Made by a program: the position numbers and the translations under genes
In this document: positions 8,896 to 17,921 of the stretch, in pieces
Numbering within the stretch: position 1 is the stretch's first letter
Layout: each line of letters begins with the position of its first letter
Source: Microbacterium trichothecenolyticum
GTDB taxonomy: Bacteria; Actinomycetota; Actinomycetes; Actinomycetales; Microbacteriaceae
Direction: 5' to 3'
NCBI RefSeq assembly: GCF_000956465.1
Contig: NZ_JYJA01000032.1
Location: 1 to 64,000 of the forward strand
DNA length: 64,000 nucleotides
Notes under the pieces: generated by a model
What the model saw: the letters and a program-made list of their open reading frames with translations, nothing else
Told to the model about the DNA's origin: nothing
Database searches by the model: none

Positions 8896-11714
8896 TAGCC
8901 GTTGCCGCCGCCGCCGTTGCCGGGACCGCGGCCGCCTCCGCAGACCGCGGCGGCGTAGTCCACCGTGATCGACGCGTTGCGGTTCACCACCGAGCCTGCA
9001 GCCGGGTTCGTCGCGCCGGCCTTGGTCTGGGCGCCGAGGCTGGCATCGGCGGTACAGGTGCCGTCGCCGACGTTGCCGAAGCCCGCGCTGCGCAGCGCCT
9101 TCTTGGCGTCATCGAGCGTGCTCCCCGCGACGTTGGGTACGGCGATTCCCTCGCCGTTGCTCGGGTTGATCGTGACGGTGCTGCCGCCTGCGACCTTGCC
9201 CGGCCCCGGGTTCTGCGCGGCGACGACCCCCGCCGGCTGATCGGAGTCGACGGGAGCGCCGACCTCGGCGGTGAATCCGGCGTCGGTCAGGATCTTGGTC
9301 GCCTCATCGACCGACTTGCCGACGACGTTCGGGAGATCGGCCAGCTGGACCTTCGTGAGCTCGTTGTCGGGAGCGGCGAACTTGTCACCGCCGTACACGT
9401 CGTTGGCCGCGCCCTGAATCGCGCGGGTGATCGGGAAACGGATCTGGTTGAGGCGGTTGCCGTTGTACGACGTCTTCGTGATGTCGCCGCCGCCCTGCAC
9501 GTTGCCGACCCACGTCGCCGTGGCCACCTTCGTGCTCGATTCGACCATCCACGTCGTGATCTCTTCGTGCGTGCCGGTCTTGCCGATGAGCGGGGTGCCA
9601 TCGCCGGGGTTTCCGCCCTGACCGGTGCCGCCGCCTGCCATGACCCCCTGCAGTGCGTACGCGGCGGTCGCGGCGACGTTCGGGGCGATGACCTGGGTGC
9701 ACGCGCGCGCGGGCTTCGCCAGCTCGTTGCCGTCCGAGTCCGTGACGCGGTCGATCGCCTGAGGCTGGCAGTAGATGCCGTTGTTGGCGACCGTCGCGTA
9801 GGCCTCGGCCATCGCCATCGGCGAGACGAAGTTCGTGCCGATGATGGAGTTCAAGTTGGTCATCTCGACCTCGTTGCCGTTGCCCTGCGTCACGCCCATG
9901 CGGGTGGCGACGTTCTTGATGTCGCAGAGGTCGAGCTTCTCCGCCATGGCGAAGAACCCGGTGTTCAGGGAGTCCTTGGTGAAGCGCATGGGCGTGCCCA
10001 TATAGCCACCGTTGTTGCCGAAGTTCTTGATGAGCGTGTTGGCCCCGTTGACCCAGTCGCCCTCGCACGAGTTCTTCATCCTCTTGAAGACGTGCAGCGT
10101 TCCGTTCAGCGTCTCATTGACCGAATGGCCCTTCTCGAGCCAGTCGATGAGCGTGAACAGCTTGAACGTCGAACCGGCTGGGAACCCGCCGGAGGTGCCG
10201 AACTTGGCATCGCCGGCGAAGACCAGCGAGGCGTAGTTGGGGTCGCTCGAGAGCGAGGCGTCCTCGCTGAACTTGGTGTTCTGTGCGATCGCGAGCACGC
10301 GACCCGTGGTCGCCTCGATGCTCACCGAGGTAGCGCCGAAGCGCCCCGGAGAAGGGGTGGTGCGGCCGATCGGCATGTCGATCGCCGTCGGCGCGTACTT
10401 CGTCATGGCGTCCTGCGCGGCCGTCTGCACGCGCGTGTCGAGCGTGGTGTAGACGTTCAGGCCGCCGCGCTGCAGCAGCGCCCGGCGTTCGTCCTGCGTC
10501 TCTCCGAAAGCGGGGTCATTGAGGATGACGTCCTTCACGTACTGGCAGAAGTAGGCGGCGCCCTGTGCCGCCTGGCAGCCCGTGGTCGGTTCGACGACGG
10601 ACGGCGTGATCGGCCAGACCGCAGCCTCCACATACTGCTCGCGCGTGATCTTGCCATCGTCGAGCATTCGGCTCAGCACGTAGAGCTGGCGCACCTTCGT
10701 CGACGTATAGCCGTCGGCGGCGGCGAGCTTCTGTTCCTCCGTGATCTCGCCCGACGCCACCAAGGCGTCGAGGACACCGAGCTTGGCGCCTTCGTCGATG
10801 ACGCCGTCGGGCGCCTTATTGAAGGCCGTGCCGTCGGAGCTGAAGATGGACCCGCCCGGCTTGTCGATGCGGTAGTTGTTCGGGTTCTGCACCATGCCGG
10901 CCAGCGTGGCCGCCTGCGCGACGGTGAGGCCGGCGGCGTTGGTGTTGAAGTAGTGGCGCGCGGCGGCCTCGATGCCGTACGTGATGCCGCCGAAGTTCGC
11001 GATGTTCAGGTATCCGAGCAGGATGTCGTTCTTCGAGTACTTCTGCTCGAGCGAGATGGCGTAACGCATCTCCTGCAGCTTGCGGGTGTATCCGTCCGAG
11101 CCCTCGGCCGTGGTGGCGTCGACCCAGCACTGGCGCAGTGCGGCGTCGCGGCTCATCTTCTCGATGGGCAGTCCGGTCGCCTCGTCCTTGACGATCTCGC
11201 CCTTCTCATTCGTCTCGTAGACCGTCGTGGCGTTCTGCTCGCACTTCTGGATCAGCACGTTCTTGACGTATTGCTGGCTGATCGACGAGCCACCCTGGGT
11301 CTCGCCGCCGCCCTGGGCGTTCGACAGGAGCGCGCGGGTCGTTCCGATGAGGTCGATGCCGCCGTGCTGGTAGTAGCGCGGGTCCTCGCTGGAGAGCAGG
11401 GCGTCGTACATGACGGGGTTGATCTGGTCGAAGTTGACCGGGGTGCGGTCCTGCTCCAGGAACTTCGTCAACAGCGTCTGCTCGCCGGTCTCAGGGTTCG
11501 TGGCGTAGAAGTTGCTCGGAAGCATGAGCTTGTCGATCTCGAGGACGCTCGGGAGATTGTCGAACATCGTGATCGCGCGCTCGGCCGCGGTGCTCGTGAG
11601 CGCGACCGCGGGGGTGACGGTCGCTGCAATGAGGACACCGGCTGCGGCACTGAGGCCGACGAGCCCGGCGAGTCCGCCGAGCACACCGGTGGCCGTGCGT
11701 TTGGTATCAGGCAT
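8895..11714 (-). CDS. ponA2: Class A penicillin-binding protein with PASTA domains (PonA2-like)
   Basis: A bifunctional peptidoglycan synthase of 939 aa. The order is a membrane anchor (about 10-40), a GT51 glycosyltransferase with Glu110 in LLSSEDPRYY and the GGSSISQQYVKN motif, then a transpeptidase domain with Ser515 in STFK, SLN, and Lys712 in KTGT. Two PASTA domains (about 800-930) and a Gly-rich tail follow. I chose the ATG at 11714 over the upstream in-frame start because TACGAT (11722-11727) lies 7 nt upstream on the reverse strand, typical of a leaderless message. PASTA domains suggest binding to muropeptides or lipid II. It is coupled to the downstream metallophosphoesterase. Confidence 0.93.
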   Translation of the reverse strand: MPDTKRTATGVLGGLAGLVGLSAAAGVLIAATVTPAVALTSTAAERAITMFDNLPSVLEIDKLMLPSNFYATNPETGEQTLLTKFLEQDRTPVNFDQINPVMYDALLSSEDPRYYQHGGIDLIGTTRALLSNAQGGGETQGGSSISQQYVKNVLIQKCEQNATTVYETNEKGEIVKDEATGLPIEKMSRDAALRQCWVDATTAEGSDGYTRKLQEMRYAISLEQKYSKNDILLGYLNIANFGGITYGIEAAARHYFNTNAAGLTVAQAATLAGMVQNPNNYRIDKPGGSIFSSDGTAFNKAPDGVIDEGAKLGVLDALVASGEITEEQKLAAADGYTSTKVRQLYVLSRMLDDGKITREQYVEAAVWPITPSVVEPTTGCQAAQGAAYFCQYVKDVILNDPAFGETQDERRALLQRGGLNVYTTLDTRVQTAAQDAMTKYAPTAIDMPIGRTTPSPGRFGATSVSIEATTGRVLAIAQNTKFSEDASLSSDPNYASLVFAGDAKFGTSGGFPAGSTFKLFTLIDWLEKGHSVNETLNGTLHVFKRMKNSCEGDWVNGANTLIKNFGNNGGYMGTPMRFTKDSLNTGFFAMAEKLDLCDIKNVATRMGVTQGNGNEVEMTNLNSIIGTNFVSPMAMAEAYATVANNGIYCQPQAIDRVTDSDGNELAKPARACTQVIAPNVAATAAYALQGVMAGGGTGQGGNPGDGTPLIGKTGTHEEITTWMVESSTKVATATWVGNVQGGGDITKTSYNGNRLNQIRFPITRAIQGAANDVYGGDKFAAPDNELTKVQLADLPNVVGKSVDEATKILTDAGFTAEVGAPVDSDQPAGVVAAQNPGPGKVAGGSTVTINPSNGEGIAVPNVAGSTLDDAKKALRSAGFGNVGDGTCTADASLGAQTKAGATNPAAGSVVNRNASITVDYAAAVCGGGRGPGNGGGGNG

Positions 11715-11823
11715 AGGGTTGATCGTAAGGGAGATACCTGGGCGATCCATCAAGGACGCACAGCTGACCGGGGTGTTTCCCAGCCTTCACCAGCCGTCCT
11801 TCCCGCACACTCGAGGAGTCGCG

Positions 11824-12039
11824 ATGACGACGTGGGAGTACCTCACCACGCCCCTTCTGATCCACAACACCGCCGCGATCCTCAACAACTGGGGCAAGCA
11901 GGGCTGGGAGCTCGTGCAGGTCGTGCAGGGCCCCGAGGGCGGTCTGGTCGCCTACTTCAAGCGCCCGTCCGGCGGCGGTCAGCAGAACGCGGGACTGGAT
12001 GCTGCGGCCCAGGCCGCGAAGCAGTTCGAGGAGGCGTGA
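11824..12039 (+). CDS. DUF4177 small protein
   Basis: A 71-residue protein with the DUF4177 pattern: WEYLTTPLLIH, LNNWGKQGWELVQV and FKRP. ATG at 11824 follows the ribosome site CGAGGAG. It ends 2 nt before the RidA gene, so the two form one transcript. Function is unknown. The same two genes are neighbours in mycobacteria (Rv3678A and Rv3678c, from memory). Confidence 0.85.
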   Translation: MTTWEYLTTPLLIHNTAAILNNWGKQGWELVQVVQGPEGGLVAYFKRPSGGGQQNAGLDAAAQAAKQFEEA

Positions 12040-12041
12040 GC

Positions 12042-12509
12042 ATGAGCGTGAGCGCCCGCCTCGCTGAACTCGGCATCGACCTCCCCGACGTCGTGCCGCC
12101 TGTCGCCGCCTACGTGCCCGCGAAGGCGCACGGCGACCTCGTCTACACCGCCGGCCAGCTGCCGATGATCTCCGGCGCCCTGCCGGCGACCGGCAAGGTC
12201 GGTGAGGGCCACGGACTCGTGCCCGCGTCCGACGCGAAGGGCTACGCGCGTCAGAGCGCGCTGAACGCCATCGCGGCCGCAGCGGCCGCCGTCGGCGGGG
12301 TGGACCGCCTCACCGGCGTCCTCAAGGTCACCGGGTTCGTGGCATCCGTCCCCGAGTTCACCGGCCAGCCCGGCGTCATTAACGGCGCGAGCGAGCTGCT
12401 CGGCGAGGTCTTCGGCGACGCGGGCAAGCACGCCCGTTCCGCCGTCGGGGTGCCGGTGCTGCCGTTGGACGCCCCCGTCGAGGTCGAGGTCGTCTTCTCC
12501 TTCGCCTGA
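12042..12509 (+). CDS. RidA family (YjgF/YER057c) protein
   Basis: A 155-residue member of the RidA family, whose best-known members are cytoplasmic deaminases of reactive enamines and imines. Visible are VYTAGQLPM near residue 34, the central helix with QSALNAIAAA, and the C-terminal VGVPVLPLDAPVEVEVVF. The catalytic Arg position of true RidA is not obvious here, so this may be an Rid1-7 subgroup protein. The start ATG is 12042; GAGGAGG at the end of the preceding gene is the ribosome site. Confidence 0.87.
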   Translation: MSVSARLAELGIDLPDVVPPVAAYVPAKAHGDLVYTAGQLPMISGALPATGKVGEGHGLVPASDAKGYARQSALNAIAAAAAAVGGVDRLTGVLKVTGFVASVPEFTGQPGVINGASELLGEVFGDAGKHARSAVGVPVLPLDAPVEVEVVFSFA

Positions 12510-12535
12510 CGGGCACGAGAGCCCCGAACCACAGA

Positions 12536-12568
12536 GCGGATGCTGCAGCCCCGGGCTGCAGCATCCGC
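12536..12568. terminator. Bidirectional terminator, perfect 15-bp stem
   Basis: GCGGATGCTGCAGCC (12536-12550) and its exact reverse complement (12554-12568) are separated by 3 nt. The hairpin sits between the convergent RidA and acs genes and can end both transcripts, though there is no strong T run. Confidence 0.75.
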
Positions 12569-12580
12569 TCGTCTCGTTCG

Positions 12581-14572
12581 CTATTTGACCTGCGCGGAGA
12601 TCACCGACATGACGGCCGTGTCGGCGAGGGTGGTCGTGTCGCCGACCTCGCGGCCCTCGGCGACGTCGCGCAGCAGGCGCCGCATGATCTTCCCGGAGCG
12701 GGTCTTGGGCAATTCGCCAACGATGTAGACGTCCCGGGGGCGGGCGATCGGGCCGATCTGCTCGCCGACCCACAGGCGCAGGCCCTGCGCGAGGCCGTCG
12801 GGGGAGTGGGCCGACAGGTACGACTGCTTGATGATGACGAACGCGACGACCGCCTGGCCGGTGGTCTCGTCGGAGGCGCCCACGACGGCCGCTTCGGCGA
12901 CCGCTTCGTTGCCGACCAGCGCCGACTCGATCTCGGTCGTGGACAGGCGGTGGCCCGACACGTTCATGACGTCATCGACGCGGCCGAGGAGCCACACGTC
13001 GCCGTCGTCGTCGAGGCGGGCGCCGTCGCCGGCGAAGTAGTAGCCCTGCTGCTGGAACTTCTCCCAGTACGTCTCGACGAAGCGCTCCGGGTCGCCCCAG
13101 ATGCCGCGAAGCATCGAGGGCCACGGCTCCGTGACGACGAGGAGACCGCCGTTGCCGTTGCCGACGTGCGTGCCGTCCTCGTCGACGACGTCGATCGAGA
13201 TGCCGGGGAGCGGAACCTGCGCCGAGCCGGGCTTCGTCTCGGTGACGCCCGGCAGCGCCGACACCATGATCGAGCCGGTCTCGGTCTGCCACCACGTGTC
13301 GACGATCGGGGCGGTCTTGCCGCCGATGATCTTGCGGTACCACATCCACGCCTCGGGGTTGATGGGCTCACCCACCGACCCGAGCAGGCGCAGCGATGAC
13401 AGGTCGAACTGCTTCGGGATCGCGCGGCCGAGCTTCATGAACGAGCGGATCGCGGTCGGCGCCGTGTACAGCACCGTGACCCCGTACTTCTGCACGATCT
13501 CCCACCAGCGACCTGGGTGGGGGGCATCCGGCGTGCCCTCGTAGAGCACCTGCGTCGCGCCGTTCGCGAGCGGGCCGTAGGTGACGTAGCTGTGCCCGGT
13601 GATCCACCCGATGTCGGCGGTGCACCAGTACACGTCGGTCTCGGGGTGAAGGTCGTGTACGACCTTGTTCGTGAACGCGGACTGCGTCAGGTAGCCGCCG
13701 GAGGTGTGGAGGATGCCCTTCGGCTTCCCGGTGGTGCCCGACGTGTAGAGGATGAACAGCGGGTTCTCGGCGGGGAAGGCCCGCGCCTCGTGCTCGGCCG
13801 CGGCCCGCGGCACCACCTCGTGCCACCAGAGGTCGCGCCCGTCGGTCCAGTCCACCTCGTTGTCGCCGCGCTTCACGACGAGCACGTGCTCGACGGTCTC
13901 CTGCACGCCGGTGCCGCGGTCGCCGAGAGCGAGGTCGACGGCGGGCTTCAGCGGCGAGACCTTGCCCTTGCGGTAGCCGCCGTCGGCGGTGATGACGAGC
14001 TTGGCGCCGGCGTCGTCGATGCGGGCGCGCAGGCTGTCGGCCGAGAAGCCGCCGAACACGACGGAGTGGATGGCGCCGATGCGCGCGACCGCGAGCATCG
14101 AGGCGACGGCCTCGGGGATCATCGGCAGGTAGATCGCGACGCGGTCTCCCTGGCCGATGCCGAGACCTTCGAGCACGTTGGCGAGGCGCTTCACCTCGTC
14201 GGTGAGCTCGGCGTACGTGACGCGGCGCTCGTCGCCGGGCTCGCCCTCCCACAGCAGCGCCACCCGGTCGCCGTTGCCGGCCTGGACGTGACGGTCGAGG
14301 CAGTTGTACGCGACGTTGAGCTCGCCGTCGGCGAACCACTGCGCGAACGGCGGGTTCGACCAGTCGAGCACCTCGGTGAAGGGCTTGTGCCAATGGAGGT
14401 CGCGGGCCTGATCGGCCCAGAAGCCGAGGCGGTCGGCCTTGGCGTGTTCATACAGCTCGGCGGTGGCGACGGCGTTGTCGGCGAACTCGGCCGTGGGCGC
14501 GAAGCGCCGGTCCTCGTTCAGCAGGTGGTCGATCTGGCTGCTGGCTTGCGTGACAGGGGTCTGTTCGCTCAT
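12581..14572 (-). CDS. acs: Acetyl-CoA synthetase (acetate-CoA ligase)
   Basis: An AMP-forming ligase of 663 aa that converts acetate, ATP and CoA to acetyl-CoA. The P-loop YTSGTTGKPKG, the WWQTETGS segment, YYFAGDGARLD and GRVDDVMNVSGHRLS are present. The C-terminal PKTRSGKIMRRLLR contains the catalytic Lys, which is commonly controlled by acetylation. The ATG at 14572 has AAGGAG about 9 nt upstream; longer in-frame starts would add only low-complexity residues. The length is normal for the family. Confidence 0.96.
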   Translation of the reverse strand: MSEQTPVTQASSQIDHLLNEDRRFAPTAEFADNAVATAELYEHAKADRLGFWADQARDLHWHKPFTEVLDWSNPPFAQWFADGELNVAYNCLDRHVQAGNGDRVALLWEGEPGDERRVTYAELTDEVKRLANVLEGLGIGQGDRVAIYLPMIPEAVASMLAVARIGAIHSVVFGGFSADSLRARIDDAGAKLVITADGGYRKGKVSPLKPAVDLALGDRGTGVQETVEHVLVVKRGDNEVDWTDGRDLWWHEVVPRAAAEHEARAFPAENPLFILYTSGTTGKPKGILHTSGGYLTQSAFTNKVVHDLHPETDVYWCTADIGWITGHSYVTYGPLANGATQVLYEGTPDAPHPGRWWEIVQKYGVTVLYTAPTAIRSFMKLGRAIPKQFDLSSLRLLGSVGEPINPEAWMWYRKIIGGKTAPIVDTWWQTETGSIMVSALPGVTETKPGSAQVPLPGISIDVVDEDGTHVGNGNGGLLVVTEPWPSMLRGIWGDPERFVETYWEKFQQQGYYFAGDGARLDDDGDVWLLGRVDDVMNVSGHRLSTTEIESALVGNEAVAEAAVVGASDETTGQAVVAFVIIKQSYLSAHSPDGLAQGLRLWVGEQIGPIARPRDVYIVGELPKTRSGKIMRRLLRDVAEGREVGDTTTLADTAVMSVISAQVK

Positions 14573-14733
14573 GGGAGCGCGCTCCTTTGCGGGCTGGGTC
14601 GAGGCCGAGGGGTGTCGGCGAGTCTGCCACGAAATGTACCCACCGCCGCCGGAACCGACTACCCCCGATAGTAGGTGGCGGCGCATACATCGATCCCGAC
14701 CGATATATCAGTGAGAATCCTCTCCTTTTCGTT

Positions 14734-14761
14734 TTGTCAGGACCCTTACCTCGCATATGCT
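14734..14761 (+). promoter_or_regulatory. Promoter of the 6C RNA
   Basis: TTGTCA (14734-14739) and TATGCT (14756-14761) are separated by 16 bp, a good sigma-70-type promoter. It points at the two-hairpin RNA and predicts a start near 14768. Confidence 0.7.
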
Positions 14762-14767
14762 GACCGG

Positions 14768-14872
14768 TGGCCGAACATCGATTCTGGCATTGCGGCTCCC
14801 GACGTCACCCCCCGAATTCGGGGCCGCGCTTGGCGGCATCCCATTCCCCCCATGGGATGCCGCCTCTATTTG
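14768..14872 (+). ncRNA. 6C RNA (actinobacterial small RNA)
   Basis: This gene-free stretch between acs and tadA encodes two stable hairpins, each with a run of six C residues in its loop, which is the defining feature of 6C RNA. Hairpin 1: GCGGC/GCCGC and CCCGA/TCGGG (14792-14827) with one bulged T and the C run at 14808-14813. Hairpin 2: a perfect 13-bp stem (14832-14844 with 14852-14864), C run at 14846-14851, then TCTATTTGTT, which looks like an intrinsic terminator. A promoter sits immediately upstream. In M. tuberculosis the homologue (B11) lies beside the tad cluster at Rv3660c, as I recall, which matches this location. Confidence 0.85.
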
Positions 14873-14987
14873 TTGGGAGCGGTCTCTCGGCTCGCCGGCT
14901 CCTCCCCAAGCCGTGGCGCGGCGCGGCTTTCCACGGATGACCTGTCCTGCTCGCCGGGGTGGGGCACGGGCTTCGTAGCGTCGGGGC

Positions 14988-16196
14988 ATGTCCGCACCAT
15001 TCGTCGTCCGTCCCCGTTCCGGGGCTGCGGGCGCGCCCGCCACATCGGGGCGATGGGATGCTGCGGCCCGGTGCGTGTCTTCGGTCCCGACGGTGAGCGG
15101 TCTCAGTTGCGAGACGGCCCCGCCGGCTGCGGCAACTCCGCGTGTACCGGCACAGCCTGGCCCCGGCGGGGCATGGGTGCCGCGCCGCGTCGATACGGCG
15201 GAGGGTTCGCGTGCCGAACCGGTGCGCGCGCCCGGGCCCCCGCAGCTGCCGGCGGAGCGGCATCCGGTCCTCGCACCCTTCGCCGCATACCTCGACGACG
15301 CGGAGGTCACGGATCTCTTCGTCAACGGAGCGGCGGGCCTGTTCGTCGATCGCGGAGCAGGGGCGGAGCCGGCACGCGAGTGGCGCGCCACAGAAGAGGA
15401 GGTGCGCGACCTCGCCGTCGCGCTCATCGGCCTGGGCGGGAGGCACATCGACGACGCGTCGCCGTGCGTCGATGTGCGCTTGCAGGGCGGGATCCGCGTG
15501 CACGCCGTGCTGCCGCCCATCGCCCCTGAGGGCACGGTCCTGTCGATCCGCGTGCCGCGCCTGGGCGCGGCGCGGCTCGACGAGCTGCAGCAGGCGGGGA
15601 TGTTCGACGAGGCTGTCCGCGACCGCCTGCGGGAGGCGATCGCGGGGCGCACGAACCTTCTGGTCTCGGGTGCCGCGGGCGCCGGCAAGACCACGCTGCT
15701 CGCCGCGCTCCTCGCGGAGGCCCCGGCCCACGAGCGCATCGTGACGATCGAGGATGTCGCGGAGCTGCGCATCGCACACCCGCACCACGTGCGCCTCGAG
15801 GCGCGCCAGCCCAACATCGAGGGCACCGGTGGAGTCGGCCTCGCGCGTCTGGTGCGGGAGGCGCTGAGGATGCGCCCCGATCGTCTGGTCGTCGGGGAGT
15901 GCCGCGGCGACGAGGTGCGGGAGCTGCTGTCGGCGCTGAACACCGGTCACGACGGGGGAGCCGGCACAGTGCACGCGAACGGACTCCACGACGTGCCGGC
16001 ACGCCTCGAGGCTCTCGGCGCACCGGCAGGACTCGACGACCGCGCGCTCGCCCGCCAGGCAGCCAGCGCGATCGGACTCGTCGTGCACGTGGAGCGAGGC
16101 GCGGACGGCTCGCGACGCATCGCCGGGGCCGGCCGCCCCATCGTCGACGGCGACGGGCGTCTCGCCATCGAGGAGGAGCGATGGGGCGCTCGCTGA
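14988..16196 (+). CDS. tadA: TadA/CpaF-type secretion ATPase
   Basis: A 402-residue type II/IV secretion ATPase that powers assembly of Tad (Flp) pili. Residues 1-90 are a variable Pro/Ala/Arg-rich extension. The N-terminal domain contains VTDLFVNG. The nucleotide-binding core has Walker A GAAGAGKTT, the Asp box VTIEDVAEL, the Walker B-like LVVGECRGDE, and the His box HDGGAGTVHAN. TAGCGT at 14976-14981, 6 nt before the ATG, suggests a leaderless start. It is the first gene of the tad operon and overlaps tadB by 16 nt. Confidence 0.9.
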   Translation: MSAPFVVRPRSGAAGAPATSGRWDAAARCVSSVPTVSGLSCETAPPAAATPRVPAQPGPGGAWVPRRVDTAEGSRAEPVRAPGPPQLPAERHPVLAPFAAYLDDAEVTDLFVNGAAGLFVDRGAGAEPAREWRATEEEVRDLAVALIGLGGRHIDDASPCVDVRLQGGIRVHAVLPPIAPEGTVLSIRVPRLGAARLDELQQAGMFDEAVRDRLREAIAGRTNLLVSGAAGAGKTTLLAALLAEAPAHERIVTIEDVAELRIAHPHHVRLEARQPNIEGTGGVGLARLVREALRMRPDRLVVGECRGDEVRELLSALNTGHDGGAGTVHANGLHDVPARLEALGAPAGLDDRALARQAASAIGLVVHVERGADGSRRIAGAGRPIVDGDGRLAIEEERWGAR

Positions 16197-17236
16197 CGCG
16201 GATCACGGGTTCGGCGAGCACGCGGACTTCCTCGCCGGCGCCGGTGGCGTCTCGGGCCCCGGTGTCGCCCCGGTTTCGCGCATCCTCCCGGACCCCGGCA
16301 TCGTCAGCCGACGTCGCCGAGACCGTGCTGCGCCTGGCGGTGCTGCTGCAGGCCGGGGTCGCACCCGCCCGCGCTTGGGAGCATCTCGCCCGCGCCGGCG
16401 ACCCGGCGGCTCGGCGGGTCGCCTCTGCGATCGACGGAGGGATGCCGTTGCCCGAGGCGGTAGCCAACGCGGGAACCGGCGCGTGGCGGGAGGTCGGCGT
16501 CGCATGCCAGGTCGCGCTCGTCGTCGGTGCGCCGCTCGCCGACTGCCTGCGTGGACTCGCCACCGCATTGCGCGATGCACAGGAGGCGGCCGACGATGTG
16601 CGGGTCACACTCGCCGAGCCGGCGGGCACAGCCCGGCTCATGAGCTGGCTTCCGCTCCTCGCAGTGGGGCTGGGTGCGGCGCTCGGCTTCGACACCTTCG
16701 GCACGCTGTTCGCGAACCCGCTCGGGCTGGCCTGCCTCGGCGCCGGTGCGATGCTCATCCTCGCCGCGCACCGATGGACGAAGCGGCTCGTACGCGCAGC
16801 CGCAAGGTCGGAGGGCGCGCCCGGCCTCGACGCGGAGCTGATCGCGATCGCGCTGAGCGGCGGCGTCTCCATCGACCGCGCGCGGACCGTCGTGCAGGAC
16901 GCCCGCCGAGTCGGCGCCATGGCGGACAGCGCCGATGCGGAGACGGGGTCCCGGCCCGCCACGGCGATCTCGGAAGAACGGGCGCCGGCCGGATCCGATG
17001 ACGTCGACGCCGTGCTCGCGCTGTCGCGGACAGCAGGCGTGCCCGCCGTCGAGCTGCTGCGGGCTTCCGCCGCACACGCCCGGCATCGCGCCCGTGTCGA
17101 GGCCCGCCTTCGTGCCGCGCGGCTCTCGTCGCGGCTGCTCATCCCGCTGGGGGTGTGCACGCTGCCCGCCTTCCTCCTCCTCGGGGTCGCGCCCATGCTG
17201 CTCAGCGTCATGTCGACGATGTCGGTCTCGCTGTGA
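16181..17236 (+). CDS. tadB: TadB-like inner-membrane pilus assembly protein
   Basis: A 351-residue GspF/TadB-type protein. The N-terminal 45 residues are Ser/Arg/Pro rich. A cytoplasmic helical domain follows (about 45-145), then two membrane helices near 150-195, a second cytoplasmic helical domain, and a C-terminal membrane segment (LLIPLGVCTLPAFLLLGVAPMLLS). ATG at 16181 follows AGGAGGAG inside the end of tadA, so translation is coupled. Only one TadB/TadC-like protein is present where many clusters have two. It would form the membrane platform with TadA. Confidence 0.8.
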   Translation: MGRSLTRITGSASTRTSSPAPVASRAPVSPRFRASSRTPASSADVAETVLRLAVLLQAGVAPARAWEHLARAGDPAARRVASAIDGGMPLPEAVANAGTGAWREVGVACQVALVVGAPLADCLRGLATALRDAQEAADDVRVTLAEPAGTARLMSWLPLLAVGLGAALGFDTFGTLFANPLGLACLGAGAMLILAAHRWTKRLVRAAARSEGAPGLDAELIAIALSGGVSIDRARTVVQDARRVGAMADSADAETGSRPATAISEERAPAGSDDVDAVLALSRTAGVPAVELLRASAAHARHRARVEARLRAARLSSRLLIPLGVCTLPAFLLLGVAPMLLSVMSTMSVSL

Positions 17237-17300
17237 CGTCCCCGCGACCGCGCCGCGCTCAGACCGTGCCCGAACCACGAATCCACCGAACGGAGAACCC

Positions 17301-17543
17301 ATGTCCCTGTCCCGAACCGACCGCGTCGTGCCGCGTCTCACGCGGCGCCGCGCCGAACGATTGTTCGCACCGCGCGACGTCGACCACACATCGGTCGACG
17401 ACACCGGCGCCGCGACCGCCGAGTACGCCATCGCGACGATGGCGGCCGTCGCCTTCGCCGGGCTGCTCGTCGTCATCATGCGGTCCGATGAGGTGCGCAC
17501 CATCCTCACCGACCTCGTGCGACGCGCGCTCACGGTGGCGTGA
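17301..17543 (+). CDS. DUF4244 small pilin-like protein
   Basis: An 80-residue protein with a basic N-terminus, the segment DDTGAATAEYAIATMAAVAFAG and a hydrophobic helix at about residues 45-65. It belongs to DUF4244, found in actinobacterial tad clusters at the position of the Flp pilin. It is probably the major pilin, cleaved near GAATAEY, though no prepilin peptidase is in the window. CGGAGAA lies upstream of the ATG. Its stop overlaps the next start (TGATG). Confidence 0.83.
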   Translation: MSLSRTDRVVPRLTRRRAERLFAPRDVDHTSVDDTGAATAEYAIATMAAVAFAGLLVVIMRSDEVRTILTDLVRRALTVA

Positions 17544-17875
17544 TGCGGCCGCGGCTGGGCGACGATCGCGGTGCGGTCGTCGCCGAGTTCGCGGTCGCCC
17601 TCCCCGCCGTCGCGCTCGTCCTGCTCGTCGGGGTCGGGATCCTCGCGGGAGCGTCCCGGCAGGTGCGGCTGCAGGACGCGGTGGCGGATGCTGCGCGCCT
17701 GAGCGCCCGCGGCGAGTCCGAGCTGCGCGTGCGCGATGCCGTCGCGGCGACGGTGGCGGAGGCATCCGTCGACATCACCGTTCGAGACGATCTTGTGTGC
17801 GTGACGGCCTCCGCTCCGGCTCTGTTCGGCGTGCGCGTCACGGCGGCCGGGTGCGCGTTGGCGGGCGGGCTGTGA
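17543..17875 (+). CDS. TadE-like minor pilin
   Basis: A 110-residue TadE-like protein: short basic start, DRGAVVAEFAVALPAVALVLL (Glu at the canonical position before the membrane helix), and a C-terminal domain with two Cys. It is likely a minor pilin or pseudopilin exported with the pilus. The ATG at 17543 overlaps the preceding stop as TGATG; a GTG one codon upstream is also possible. Its own stop again overlaps an ATG (17875). Confidence 0.82.
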   Translation: MRPRLGDDRGAVVAEFAVALPAVALVLLVGVGILAGASRQVRLQDAVADAARLSARGESELRVRDAVAATVAEASVDITVRDDLVCVTASAPALFGVRVTAAGCALAGGL

Positions 17876-17921
17876 TGTTCCCCCGCGGCGGCGTCGCGCC
17901 GCCGGCGAGCGGGGCGGGCTG

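Noticed and set aside
8883-12039. Very long plus-strand open frame opposite ponA2
   Set aside because: It is the antisense frame of a well-recognised PBP in GC-rich DNA. Only its last part, from ATG 12042, is a real gene (RidA).
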